A stretch of DNA of 18,495 bases from Candidatus Parcubacteria bacterium (GTDB taxonomy: Bacteria > Patescibacteriota > Patescibacteriia > Patescibacteriales > UBA12075), in assembly GCA_023142215.1 (NCBI GenBank), contig JAGLJW010000035.1:1-18495 (forward strand), written 5' to 3'. Below, in pieces: positions 1 to 5,152 of this stretch. The position numbers and the translations under genes were made by a program. The notes beneath the pieces are model-generated. The model was not told the origin of the DNA. It made no database searches and saw only the letters and a program-made list of their open reading frames with translations. Each line of letters begins with the position of its first letter. Within the stretch, counting starts at the first letter, position 1.

Positions 1-65
1 CGGGACTCGAACCCGCGACCTCCTGCGTGACAGGCAGGCATTCTAACCAGCTGAACTACCGCTCC
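1..65 (-). tRNA. tRNA-Asp(GTC), 3' end cut by window edge
   Basis: Read on the minus strand it starts GGAGCGG at 65, has a D arm, an anticodon stem-loop CCTGC-CTGTCAC-GCAGG with anticodon GTC, and the T arm CGGGTTCGAGTCCCG running into position 1. The acceptor 3' strand lies outside the window, so whether CCA is encoded cannot be seen. It matches the bacterial tRNA-Asp pattern almost base for base. Confidence 0.96.
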
Positions 66-121
66 ATATTGTTTTTTTATTGTTAATAAAAAATATACTC
101 TTTTGGAGTACCTAAATAGAC

Positions 122-148
122 ATTATCATAAAATAAAAAATACGTCAA
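122..148 (-). promoter_or_regulatory. Putative promoter for tRNA-Asp
   Basis: On the minus strand a -35-like TTGACG (148-143) is followed after 15 bases by GATAAT (127-122). The start would fall near 115, about 50 bases before the tRNA. The spacer is shorter than the usual 17, so this is a moderate call in AT-rich sequence. Confidence 0.35.
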
Positions 149-187
149 ATGTGATTTCTTGTAAGCTTATTGGTCAATAACATACAA

Positions 188-211
188 AAAAAGGCTTATG
201 TTAGCCTTTTT
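188..211. terminator. Hairpin with T-run
   Basis: AAAAAGGCT (188-196) pairs with AGCCTTTTT (203-211) around a six-base loop. It has the A-stem-T layout of a bidirectional intrinsic terminator. No upstream gene is visible on the plus strand, so its target is unclear; it could also isolate the candidate RNA at 241-397 from upstream transcription. Confidence 0.4.
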
Positions 212-240
212 ATCACTATAAAACTTTTTAGAAAAGAAAA

Positions 241-397
241 AAGGATTGAGTGTTTGTGTTGGTTGAAGTTTTGTTTGGGTTTGTGTATAGAGTTTTTTGT
301 TGGTGAGTATGGTTTTAATTCTTTAAGTAAGAAGCAAAACTATACTCATCAGTTCTAAACTCTATTCCCGTAAAACTTTAATCAACTCTCAATCCTT
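241..397 (+). ncRNA. Candidate structured RNA: long rod-like hairpin
   Basis: Six nested segments pair in order: 241-250 with 388-397 (10 bp), 259-272 with 372-385 (14 bp), 277-279 with 367-369, 287-295 with 357-365 (9 bp), 301-316 with 336-351 (16 bp) and 319-323 with 329-333. Four pairs (262/382, 265/379, 303/349, 311/341) are G-U if the plus strand is transcribed and would be A-C mismatches on the minus strand, so plus-strand RNA is favoured. A -10-like TATAAA lies at 217-222; no clear -35 and no T-run terminator after 397 were found. The rod shape with internal bulges recalls 6S RNA, but no family-specific sequence was recognised, so the identity is open. Confidence 0.5.
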
Positions 398-490
398 ATT
401 AATATAATAGCATACACAAATAATATGTCAAATGACTAATATTAGTTTAGATTTTATTATATAGTTGAAAAATATTATAAAATAAAAAAG

Positions 491-499
491 TTATCCACA
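491..499 (+). promoter_or_regulatory. Perfect DnaA-box 9-mer
   Basis: TTATCCACA matches the DnaA-box consensus exactly. Only one was found in the neighbourhood, with no cluster and no dnaA/dnaN nearby, so it is not evidence of a replication origin on its own; it may be a titration site, a regulatory site or chance. Confidence 0.3.
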
Positions 500-609
500 A
501 ATAGAATTCTGTATTTAGCGATTATGACGAGAGAAATATGCTTATTTCTTTTATTTTTAAAATTTGTTATAATAAACAAAAAGCATTTTGATGTTTTTTA
601 TTTAGCAAT

Positions 610-629
610 AAACTTCTTGCGAAGTTTTT
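610..629 (+). terminator. Small hairpin followed by T-run
   Basis: AAACTTC (610-616) and GAAGTTT (621-627) pair around the tetraloop TTGC, followed by more T residues. It could end a transcript coming from the candidate RNA locus upstream and so separate it from the ferredoxin gene. It is short, hence the modest confidence. Confidence 0.35.
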
Positions 630-728
630 CTTGTTTTATAGTTAGTAATGTTGTATATTTTATTTATCAAAAGAATAGTGTAAAGTTAAAACAGATAAAG
701 TTTTAATTTATATTGTGATTTAAACAAT

Positions 729-914
729 ATGTATAAAATTGAATTTTTAAGAGATAAATGTTTGGGGTGTGGAGCGTGTACGCTTTGTGATAATTGGGAA
801 TTTGCAGATGATGGTAAAGTAAAACCAAAACAAAACGAATTATCCGATATTGGTTGTAATGATCAAGCTGCTCAAGTGTGTCCAGTCCAAATTATAAAAA
901 TTGTTGAATTATAA
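729..914 (+). CDS. 4Fe-4S ferredoxin (single cluster, Thermotoga type)
   Basis: A 61-residue soluble electron carrier. Residues 11-17 read CLGCGAC and residues 51-52 are CP, giving the four ligands C11, C14, C17 and C51 of a single [4Fe-4S] cluster. Two further cysteines, C20 and C43, sit where the single-cluster ferredoxin of Thermotoga maritima carries a disulfide in place of the second cluster. The protein is acidic and ends right after the cluster motif, normal for the family. No Shine-Dalgarno is present; a weak promoter (TTAAAA at 686-691, 17 bases, TATATT at 709-714) would leave a leader of only about eight bases. The thioredoxin gene follows after 68 bases, so the pair may form a small redox unit. 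Its redox partner is not visible here. Confidence 0.93.
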   Translation: MYKIEFLRDKCLGCGACTLCDNWEFADDGKVKPKQNELSDIGCNDQAAQVCPVQIIKIVEL

Positions 915-982
915 AAAATAAATATTAGCTATAGGTTTTAAATGATTTACAATTTAAAAGCTAGAAACTAATCGCAAAATAA

Positions 983-1306
983 ATGACAAAAGATTTTAAT
1001 GATGCTAATTTCCAGGTAGAAGTTATTGATGCTTCAAAAGAGAAACCAGTTTTAGTGGATTTTTTTGCTCCATGGTGTGGTCCGTGTAAAATGCAAGCTC
1101 CTGTTATTGATGAAGTTGCAGAACTCATTAACGATATTGCTATTGTTGGAAAATGTGATACAGAGACTTCAAGCAAATCAGCTGGTCAATATGGAATAAT
1201 GAGTATTCCTGCTTTGCTTATTTTTAAAGATGGGGAAGTTAAAGAAACTATGGTTGGAATGCAATCAAAAGAAAATTTGATTGAAATATTAAAAAAATAT
1301 GTTTAA
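983..1306 (+). CDS. trxA: Thioredoxin
   Basis: A 107-residue cytosolic thiol-disulfide oxidoreductase with the classic active site WCGPCK at 31-36 (C32, C35). The buried aspartate D26 in LVDFFAPW and the cis-proline P76 in the loop SIPALLIF are both present, and the length is that of a stand-alone thioredoxin with no signal peptide. The start at 983 fits the family N-terminus. It follows the ferredoxin by 68 bases; that gap contains TTTTAAAT and ATTTAAAA arms flanking GATTTACA (roughly 936-959), a possible processing or partial termination hairpin. No thioredoxin reductase is in the window, so whether electrons come from NADPH or from the neighbouring ferredoxin cannot be told. Confidence 0.96.
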   Translation: MTKDFNDANFQVEVIDASKEKPVLVDFFAPWCGPCKMQAPVIDEVAELINDIAIVGKCDTETSSKSAGQYGIMSIPALLIFKDGEVKETMVGMQSKENLIEILKKYV

Positions 1307-1367
1307 TTAAGAACAAATTTTAAAGAATAATTTGTTTGCTAATATTAAATTAAAGTTATTTATATAC

Positions 1368-1396
1368 TTGTTATTTTAAAAAAGTAAGTGTATAAT
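1368..1396 (+). promoter_or_regulatory. Promoter of the DksA-like/lspA unit
   Basis: TTGTTA (1368-1373), a 17-base spacer and a perfect TATAAT (1391-1396). The start would be near 1403, giving a leader of about 97 bases before the first gene. Confidence 0.65.
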
Positions 1397-1402
1397 ATAA
1401 TT

Positions 1403-1433
1403 AAATTTAGAAGATATATATCTAAATTTTTTT
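1403..1433 (+). terminator. Leader hairpin with T-run (possible attenuator)
   Basis: AAATTTAGA (1403-1411) pairs with TCTAAATTT (1421-1429), and the T-run reaches 1433. It begins almost exactly at the predicted transcription start. The stem is mostly A-T, so it may be a stabilising 5' hairpin rather than a true attenuator. A second weak stem, TTGTGA (1450-1455) with TCACAA (1481-1486), follows just before the start codon. Confidence 0.3.
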
Positions 1434-1499
1434 ATAGATTAAAAGCTTGTTGTGAAAAACTAATTTATTTCAGAGTTGTATCACAATAAATAAAAATTT

Positions 1500-1877
1500 A
1501 TGACTAAAGCAATGAAAAATTCTCATATCTCAAAAGAGGTTTTAGATAAAATTAAAAATGAATTACAAGAAAGATTAACGAAAGTTGATAAAGAATTGGC
1601 CGATATTTCTAATGAAGATGGAACAGTAAAATTTGAAGAATATGGCAATAAGGCGGATGAAAATGCACAAGAGATGGAAAAATATCATACTGATTTAGCA
1701 ACTGAGAAAGTTTTAGAAAGTACACAACGTGATTTAAAAGGTGCTTTAGCTAGAATTGAAGATGGAACATATGGTAAATGTAAATACTGCGGTATTAATA
1801 TTCCAGAAAAAAGATTAGAAGCTAGACCAGTGGCTAGTGCTTGTGTTGAGTGTAAAACAAAACTTCAAAATTCTTAA
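1500..1877 (+). CDS. DksA/TraR-family zinc-finger protein
   Basis: A 125-residue protein with a charged helical N-terminal two thirds (about 10-85, coiled-coil-like) and a C-terminal four-cysteine zinc finger: C94 and C97 in CKYCG, C115 and C118 in CVEC. This is the TraR/DksA C4 finger; members bind RNA polymerase through the secondary channel or are small stress-related proteins such as Bacillus YocK/YteA, and the exact role here is unknown. The motif ARIEDGTYGKC before the finger is typical. It has its own promoter and is followed by lspA after only eight bases, so the two are surely co-transcribed. No Shine-Dalgarno precedes the ATG; the second in-frame ATG is codon 5, so the start could be 12 bases later. 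Confidence 0.88.
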   Translation: MTKAMKNSHISKEVLDKIKNELQERLTKVDKELADISNEDGTVKFEEYGNKADENAQEMEKYHTDLATEKVLESTQRDLKGALARIEDGTYGKCKYCGINIPEKRLEARPVASACVECKTKLQNS

Positions 1878-1885
1878 TTTTATGT

Positions 1886-2377
1886 ATGAAGATTTTCTTT
1901 CAAAATAATATTCAAAAGGTTTTTTTTAAAATAGTAACGATTTTTGGTCTTGCTATTTTTTTTGTTGTTATTGATAGGTTGTTAAAAAGTATTGCTATAG
2001 TTGATAAAAGTGAATTTAGTATAATTGGCGATTGGATTGGTTTTAGATTTGTAGAAAATTACAATATTGCATTCTCACTTCCGCTCGGTGGATTATTCTT
2101 AAATATTCTAGTAGTTATTATTTTATTATGTTTAATTATTTTTGCAATAGATTTAAGTATAAAAAAACAAACAGTTAAATTGTTTTTAATAAGTAATGTT
2201 ATTTTAGGTGCGGCAAGTAATTTGTATGATAGATTTAGATATGGTTTTGTTATTGACTATCTTGATGTAAAATATTTTACTGTTTTGAATGTAGCAGATA
2301 TTATGATTAGCGTGGGTTTAATTATCCTAGCTATTATTTTACTTCGTGAGGAAAAAGTTGAGGAACAGATATTTTGA
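1886..2377 (+). CDS. lspA: Lipoprotein signal peptidase (signal peptidase II)
   Basis: A 163-residue integral membrane aspartic protease that removes signal peptides from diacylglyceryl-modified prolipoproteins. Four hydrophobic helices lie at about 13-30, 67-90, 97-113 and 137-153. The family blocks are all visible: VVIDRLLK with D30, the NIAFSL block near 60-65, NLYDR (D115), VIDY (D124) and LNVAD (N135, D138). By comparison with solved LspA structures D124 and D138 should be the catalytic pair; the segment between them is shorter than in Proteobacteria. It is the second gene after the DksA-like protein, eight bases apart. It stops with TGA, which shows TGA is a stop here, and its last 44 bases overlap the end of tsaE on the other strand. 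Confidence 0.93.
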   Translation: MKIFFQNNIQKVFFKIVTIFGLAIFFVVIDRLLKSIAIVDKSEFSIIGDWIGFRFVENYNIAFSLPLGGLFLNILVVIILLCLIIFAIDLSIKKQTVKLFLISNVILGAASNLYDRFRYGFVIDYLDVKYFTVLNVADIMISVGLIILAIILLREEKVEEQIF

Positions 2378-2795
2378 TTGTTCTCTCATCTTTATTTTTT
2401 ATTTCTATATTTATCCAAATTGAATTCTTAGGAATTATTTTTTTTATTCTTTCTGGCCATTCTATTATTGTAATACAGTCATGACGTCCAAAATATTCTT
2501 GCGCTCCAATAGTTTCAATATCTTTTTCAGAATTTAATCGGTAAGTATCAATATGTATTAGATTTCGGATTTCGGATTTCGGATTTCGGATTTTGTATAT
2601 TTTCATTATAACAAATGTTGGACTATTAACATTCTTTTTATAATTTAAACCAAGTGCTAGACCTTGAGTAAAAACAGTTTTTCCAACCCCAAGATCTCCT
2701 TGTAAACAAATAATTTCTCCGCCTTTTAAATTCCGTGCAAATTTTTCAGCAAAGCCAAGTGTTTCATTTTCATTTTTTGTATTAATAGTTTTCAT
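2334..2795 (-). CDS. tsaE: tRNA threonylcarbamoyladenosine biosynthesis ATPase TsaE
   Basis: A 153-residue P-loop ATPase that works with TsaB and TsaD to place threonylcarbamoyl on A37 of ANN-decoding tRNAs. Walker A is GDLGVGKT (33-40), followed by SPTF (58-61), the HIDTYRL block and IEWPERI, all TsaE hallmarks. Between SPTF and HIDTYRL it has about five extra residues, KIRNPKSEIRN, encoded by a heptanucleotide repeat (2561-2595) that expands the loop. It converges with lspA, overlapping it by 44 bases. A leader of about 109 bases separates the start from an extended -10 promoter at 2911-2919. Confidence 0.93.
   Translation of the reverse strand: MKTINTKNENETLGFAEKFARNLKGGEIICLQGDLGVGKTVFTQGLALGLNYKKNVNSPTFVIMKIYKIRNPKSEIRNLIHIDTYRLNSEKDIETIGAQEYFGRHDCITIIEWPERIKKIIPKNSIWINIEIKNKDERTIKISVPQLFPHEVK
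2561..2595. repeat. Heptanucleotide tandem repeat inside tsaE
   Basis: Four perfect copies of GATTTCG (2561-2588) and a fifth with one change (GATTTTG, 2589-2595). Seven is not a multiple of three, so a gain or loss of one unit would frameshift tsaE, whereas three units (21 bases) add seven residues in frame. Confidence 0.95.
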
Positions 2796-3188
2796 TGATA
2801 TGTTTTTAAAAAAATTAAATAAGTAAAAACTTATTATTTACAAATGTGAAATTAAAAAATAGTTTTTTAATTAATTGGTTGCATATTAGCAAAATTTGAT
2901 ATTGATAATTATTATAGCATTACACTTTTTTAAAATTAATAAATTTTATACTAGTTACCATGGATTATTTTAATGGTTGCTTATACAAAAGAAGTGAAAA
3001 TTATAAGTAAAATCAATTTTCCAAATAAAATGAAACTGTTTAATATTTATTTTTTAATATTTTTTTGAATTGTTTGTTGTTTATATATCTACAATTACTT
3101 TGAAAAATGATTTAAAAACATTGAAAGTTTTTGAGATAGCTGAGATAAGAATGGTGTTAGATTAAATAAATATAGTGAGAAGATTTTG
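2796..3188. other. Intergenic stretch without genes
   Basis: Apart from the tsaE promoter and a weak hairpin (AATAAGT at 2818-2824 with ACTTATT at 2829-2835), nothing is visible in these 393 AT-rich bases: no reading frame with coding character and no structured GC-rich patch. It may hold the 3' untranslated region of the membrane protein gene to its right. Confidence 0.6.
2911..2919 (-). promoter_or_regulatory. Extended -10 promoter for tsaE
   Basis: On the minus strand TGC-TATAAT (2919-2911) is a perfect extended -10 element; no good -35 is seen. The start would be near 2904. The same TGCTATAAT occurs in the HU promoter. Confidence 0.45.
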
Positions 3189-3581
3189 TTATTTATTTTT
3201 TGGAAATAGATGATTTACTGCAATTATGAGCATTGTTGTGACTTGAAAAATAGTAGCTGTGATCAGTAATTTAAAACTCCATTCTTCTAATGTGAAATTC
3301 CATGGTTTGTGAATTGCTTGAAAAAAGGAAAAAAGAAATATTAGTATAGTTTCAATTGCTAAAAATCCGAATAATATTATCAAAGTAATCTTTTTTAATT
3401 TTATATCCTGTCTTAATCCATCATTTTTTATTTTTTCTTTTTCCGCTACAGCGTCGTCAACTTTTTTTTCACGTGACGGCCTTGCTTTATATCTAATTAA
3501 TTCATTATTTTTTAAGTTCTTTATAAATGTTAAATCATATGATTTGTTTATGTTTGTTGTGTCTTCTTTGTTTTTATCCAT
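3189..3581 (-). CDS. Two-helix membrane protein paired with the ImmA-like protease
   Basis: A 130-residue protein of unknown function. Residues 1-62 are hydrophilic and charged, presumably cytoplasmic; two hydrophobic helices follow at about 64-87 and 103-125, joined by a short loop holding HKPWNFTLEEW, and the chain ends FPKNK. The hairpin topology would put both ends in the cytoplasm. No enzyme motif is seen. It starts five bases after the stop of the ImmA/IrrE-type protease gene, so the two are co-transcribed from the promoter at 4143-4171 and probably act together. It might be the membrane anchor or the substrate of that protease; this is inference. No Shine-Dalgarno is present. Confidence 0.75.
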   Translation of the reverse strand: MDKNKEDTTNINKSYDLTFIKNLKNNELIRYKARPSREKKVDDAVAEKEKIKNDGLRQDIKLKKITLIILFGFLAIETILIFLFSFFQAIHKPWNFTLEEWSFKLLITATIFQVTTMLIIAVNHLFPKNK

Positions 3582-3586
3582 ACAAT

Positions 3587-4114
3587 TTAAATTAAATCAA
3601 GTTTTTCTAGTCTGATGCTCATAGCTGATACTGAAACATTAAATACTTTTGCGCATTCTTCAACGCTTTGTAATTTATCCCAGGCTTTTCTTATATATTT
3701 TGTTGGCATAATTAAAATAGCAGCAAAGTTGTTTGCTTCTGTTTCAAGTTTATTTCTTTCGTATATATCTGTTCTGAAAAGGATATTGTTTCCATCTAAC
3801 GAGTTATCATCATCAACTATAGCTTCTTTTTTAACGATATAGTCTTGATGAAGAAAATAATGACCTAATTCGTGTGCGATTGTGAATTGTATTCTTGTTT
3901 CTGGTTTGCTTTTATTTACAAAGATATTAAAGGTTTTATCTTTCGCGTCAAAATATATAATACCAGAAATTTTTGGTTCAAGTGAATTTGATAAATATAT
4001 ATTTAGATTGCTATTATCAGATTGTATTCTATGAAAAGGAAAAGGGGATAATCCTTCAGGATTGTATTTTTTTGCAATTTCTTCAGCTTTCCTTATTACT
4101 TCGTTTATTTTCAT
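3587..4114 (-). CDS. ImmA/IrrE-family metallopeptidase
   Basis: A 175-residue cytosolic zinc protease (gluzincin-like, COG2856 type). H81, E82 and H85 in AHELGH form the HExxH site, and E125 in the block TEANNFAAILIMP gives the third ligand region, exactly the ImmA/IrrE arrangement. The C-terminal 25 residues (ECAKVFNVSVSAMSIRLEKL) look like the helix-turn-helix-like tail common in this family. Family members cleave phage or mobile-element repressors (ImmA) or the DdrO repressor after DNA damage (IrrE/PprI). No repressor gene is adjacent; the only partner is the membrane protein five bases downstream. It has its own promoter and a short leader of about 22 bases. Confidence 0.9.
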   Translation of the reverse strand: MKINEVIRKAEEIAKKYNPEGLSPFPFHRIQSDNSNLNIYLSNSLEPKISGIIYFDAKDKTFNIFVNKSKPETRIQFTIAHELGHYFLHQDYIVKKEAIVDDDNSLDGNNILFRTDIYERNKLETEANNFAAILIMPTKYIRKAWDKLQSVEECAKVFNVSVSAMSIRLEKLDLI

Positions 4115-4142
4115 TTAAATTATTTATATTAAATATATTTTT

Positions 4143-4171
4143 ATAATAACTTATTAAGCAATATTTATCAA
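4143..4171 (-). promoter_or_regulatory. Promoter of the protease/membrane-protein pair
   Basis: Minus strand TTGATA (4171-4166), 17-base spacer, TATTAT (4148-4143). Both boxes match five of six consensus bases. Confidence 0.65.
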
Positions 4172-4201
4172 CTATATTATTTTTTAGGCTTATGTGTATA
4201 T

Positions 4202-4222
4202 AAAATGCTATTAGCATTTTTT
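4202..4222. terminator. Palindromic terminator-like hairpin
   Basis: AAAATGC (4202-4208) pairs with GCATTTT (4214-4220), loop TATTA, followed by T on the plus strand and A/T on the minus strand. It sits between the tRNA unit and the protease promoter and probably acts as a back-up terminator insulating the two. Confidence 0.45.
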
Positions 4223-4260
4223 AGAAAAAGTAGGAGATTGGAATTTATGGAGATAAAATA

Positions 4261-4286
4261 AAAAACAGTTTATAAAAACTGTTTTT
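4261..4286 (-). terminator. Terminator of the rplS-tRNA unit
   Basis: AAAAACAGT (4261-4269) pairs with ACTGTTTTT (4278-4286); reading the minus strand the stem is followed by a long T-rich run. It lies three bases after the 3' CCA of tRNA-Val. Confidence 0.7.
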
Positions 4287-4288
4287 AA

Positions 4289-4365
4289 TGGTGGACGCAC
4301 TAGGACTCGAACCTAGGACCCCTTCGGTGTAAACGAAGTGCTCTAGCCAACTGAGCTATGCGTCC
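4289..4365 (-). tRNA. tRNA-Val(TAC)
   Basis: 77 bases with encoded CCA (4291-4289). The acceptor GGACGCA pairs with TGCGTCC, and the anticodon stem CTTCG/CGAAG closes the loop TTTACAC with anticodon TAC. T arm CCTAG-GTTCGAG-CTAGG type. It is the last gene of the rplS-tRNA unit, with a terminator right behind it. Confidence 0.95.
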
Positions 4366-4386
4366 AAATGTGTTAAATATGATTGT

Positions 4387-4475
4387 CTTGGTGTAAACGA
4401 AAATGCTCCTCGCCCGAACATACCGTTTAGTACGGGCGGGTAGCCTCCACCAGCTGGTGGATGAGCTATGCGTCC
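4387..4475 (-). pseudogene. Broken tRNA-Val copy with palindromic insertions
   Basis: Three blocks match the intact tRNA-Val next door: GGACGCATAGCTCA (4475-4462), GGCTA (4445-4441) and the anticodon-loop block CGTTTACACC (4399-4390). Between them, in what was the D arm, lie a perfect 16-bp palindrome (4446-4461) and a second inverted repeat CGCCCG/CGGGCG (4411-4416 and 4433-4438). The anticodon stem no longer pairs and there is no T arm or 3' acceptor strand, so it cannot be a working tRNA. It probably arose by partial duplication of tRNA-Val followed by insertion or template switching. Confidence 0.75.
4446..4461. repeat. REP-like palindrome, copy A
   Basis: TCCACCAGCTGGTGGA, a perfect 16-bp palindrome in the broken tRNA. 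A second member with compensatory base changes is at 7205-7220. Confidence 0.8.
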
Positions 4476-4501
4476 TTTTTGATTTATTATTTTGAAATGG
4501 G

Positions 4502-4578
4502 TGGTGGACCGTAAGGGATTCGAACCCTTGACCCCCTACGTGCAAGGCAGGTGCTCTAGCCAGCTGAGCTAACGGCCC
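4502..4578 (-). tRNA. tRNA-Ala(TGC)
   Basis: 77 bases with encoded CCA (4504-4502). The anticodon stem CCTGC/GTAGG has one G-U pair and closes CTTGCAC, anticodon TGC. The acceptor GGGCCGT/ACGGTCC also has one G-U pair. D arm TAGCTCAGCTGGCTAGAGC is standard. Confidence 0.95.
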
Positions 4579-4622
4579 ATGTTGATTTTTAAATATTAAC
4601 TTTAAAAAATTAAATTAAATTG

Positions 4623-4707
4623 TGCCGAGAACAGGACTTGAACCTGCACGAGCATAACGCTCATTAGCCCCTCAAGCTAACGTGTCTACCAATTTCACCA
4701 CCTCGGC
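4623..4707 (-). tRNA. tRNA-Leu(GAG)
   Basis: 85 bases with a long variable arm (TGAGCGTTATGCTCG), as class II tRNAs require. The anticodon stem TTAGC/GCTAA closes TTGAGGG with anticodon GAG. The 3' end reads CGGC-A followed by CAA, so CCA is not encoded, unlike the Val and Ala genes beside it; it must be added by a CCA-adding enzyme. Confidence 0.94.
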
Positions 4708-4737
4708 GACAGACCTATAATTTTTTGGCGACAGTCC
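4705..4737. repeat. Direct repeat GGCGACAG(A/T)CC
   Basis: GGCGACAGACC (4705-4715, overlapping the tRNA-Leu 5' end) and GGCGACAGTCC (4727-4737). An exact inverted copy, GGTCTGTCGCC, is at 7973-7983 between nrnA and clpP. Confidence 0.8.
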
Positions 4738-4739
4738 TT

Positions 4740-5099
4740 TTATGCAACCACTTTTTCTTTTAATCTTTTTTTGTATCCTCTTCTTAAGAAATAAAGTTTT
4801 GATCTTTTAACGTTTGCAATTTTTTTGATTTCAATTTTCTCAATAGCTGGTAAATTTAATGGAAAGATTTTTTCCACACCAACACCATTTGAAATTTTTC
4901 TAACTATAATTGTTCCACCAGTTTCATTTCCGTGTTTTTTCGCAATAATTATACCTTCAAAAAATTGAATTCTTTCTTTTTCTTTACCGCTAGCATTTAA
5001 TTCTTTAATTTTTTGAAATATCTTTATAGTCATTCCTGTTTTTAATTCAGGTATCTTTTTTTCTTTTATTTCTTCTGTTTTTTTAATATCTTTTGACAT
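4740..5099 (-). CDS. rplS: 50S ribosomal protein L19
   Basis: A 119-residue large-subunit protein located at the 30S-50S interface. The L19 core is intact: ERIQFFEGIIIAKK (about 42-55), TIIVRKISNGVGVEKIFPLN (63-82) and the C-terminal block KRSKLYFLRRGYKKR, with the usual basic tail. The N-terminal 20 residues are a charged lysine/glutamate-rich extension. It has its own promoter with a perfect -35 box; a hairpin sits in the leader just before the ATG. No terminator lies between it and tRNA-Leu 32 bases downstream, so it likely heads an rplS-Leu-Ala-Val transcript. Confidence 0.97.
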   Translation of the reverse strand: MSKDIKKTEEIKEKKIPELKTGMTIKIFQKIKELNASGKEKERIQFFEGIIIAKKHGNETGGTIIVRKISNGVGVEKIFPLNLPAIEKIEIKKIANVKRSKLYFLRRGYKKRLKEKVVA

Positions 5100-5109
5100 A
5101 AAATAAAAT

Positions 5110-5125
5110 AGACCAAAATAGGTCT
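5110..5125 (-). promoter_or_regulatory. Hairpin in the rplS leader
   Basis: AGACC (5110-5114) pairs with GGTCT (5121-5125), six-base loop, ending ten bases before the rplS start codon. Its position over the ribosome entry region suggests translational control; L19 leaders are known regulatory elements in Firmicutes, but no matching motif was recognised here. Confidence 0.35.
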
Positions 5126-5152
5126 TACTAAGTAATTATAGTATCTTTATAT

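Larger units (their letters stand above)
66..728. other. Gene-poor intergenic stretch
   Basis: No convincing protein gene is visible in these 663 bases. Two short reading frames (170-358 and 524-706) have no start-site signal, are lysine/phenylalanine-rich as expected of random AT-rich DNA, and one runs through a long RNA-like hairpin. What the stretch does hold is listed separately: a promoter, two small hairpins, a long imperfect hairpin and a DnaA box. A 12-bp palindrome ACTAATATTAGT lies at 435-446. Confidence 0.7.

Noticed and set aside
170..358. 62-codon plus-strand frame
   Set aside because: It runs through the long paired RNA-like hairpin, has no ribosome site and starts with TTG; composition is that of random AT-rich DNA.
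241..397. Definite call of 6S RNA
   Set aside because: Only the rod shape fits; no conserved 6S bubble sequence was recognised, so it stays a candidate of unknown family.
524..706. 60-codon plus-strand frame, hydrophobic
   Set aside because: No promoter or ribosome site that fits, F/I/K-rich by base composition, and a terminator-like hairpin lies inside it.
961..1176. Minus-strand frame opposite thioredoxin
   Set aside because: Antisense shadow of a clear trxA gene.
2561..2595. CRISPR-like array
   Set aside because: Seven-base units without spacers are a microsatellite; no CRISPR repeats or cas genes were seen in the window.
3615..3842. Plus-strand frame opposite the metallopeptidase
   Set aside because: Antisense shadow of the ImmA/IrrE-family gene.
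4300..4545. 81-codon minus-strand frame over the tRNA cluster
   Set aside because: It is a translation of tRNA-Val, the broken tRNA and part of tRNA-Ala; the QLARAL/RRGPRFES-type peptide is a usual artefact of tRNA genes.
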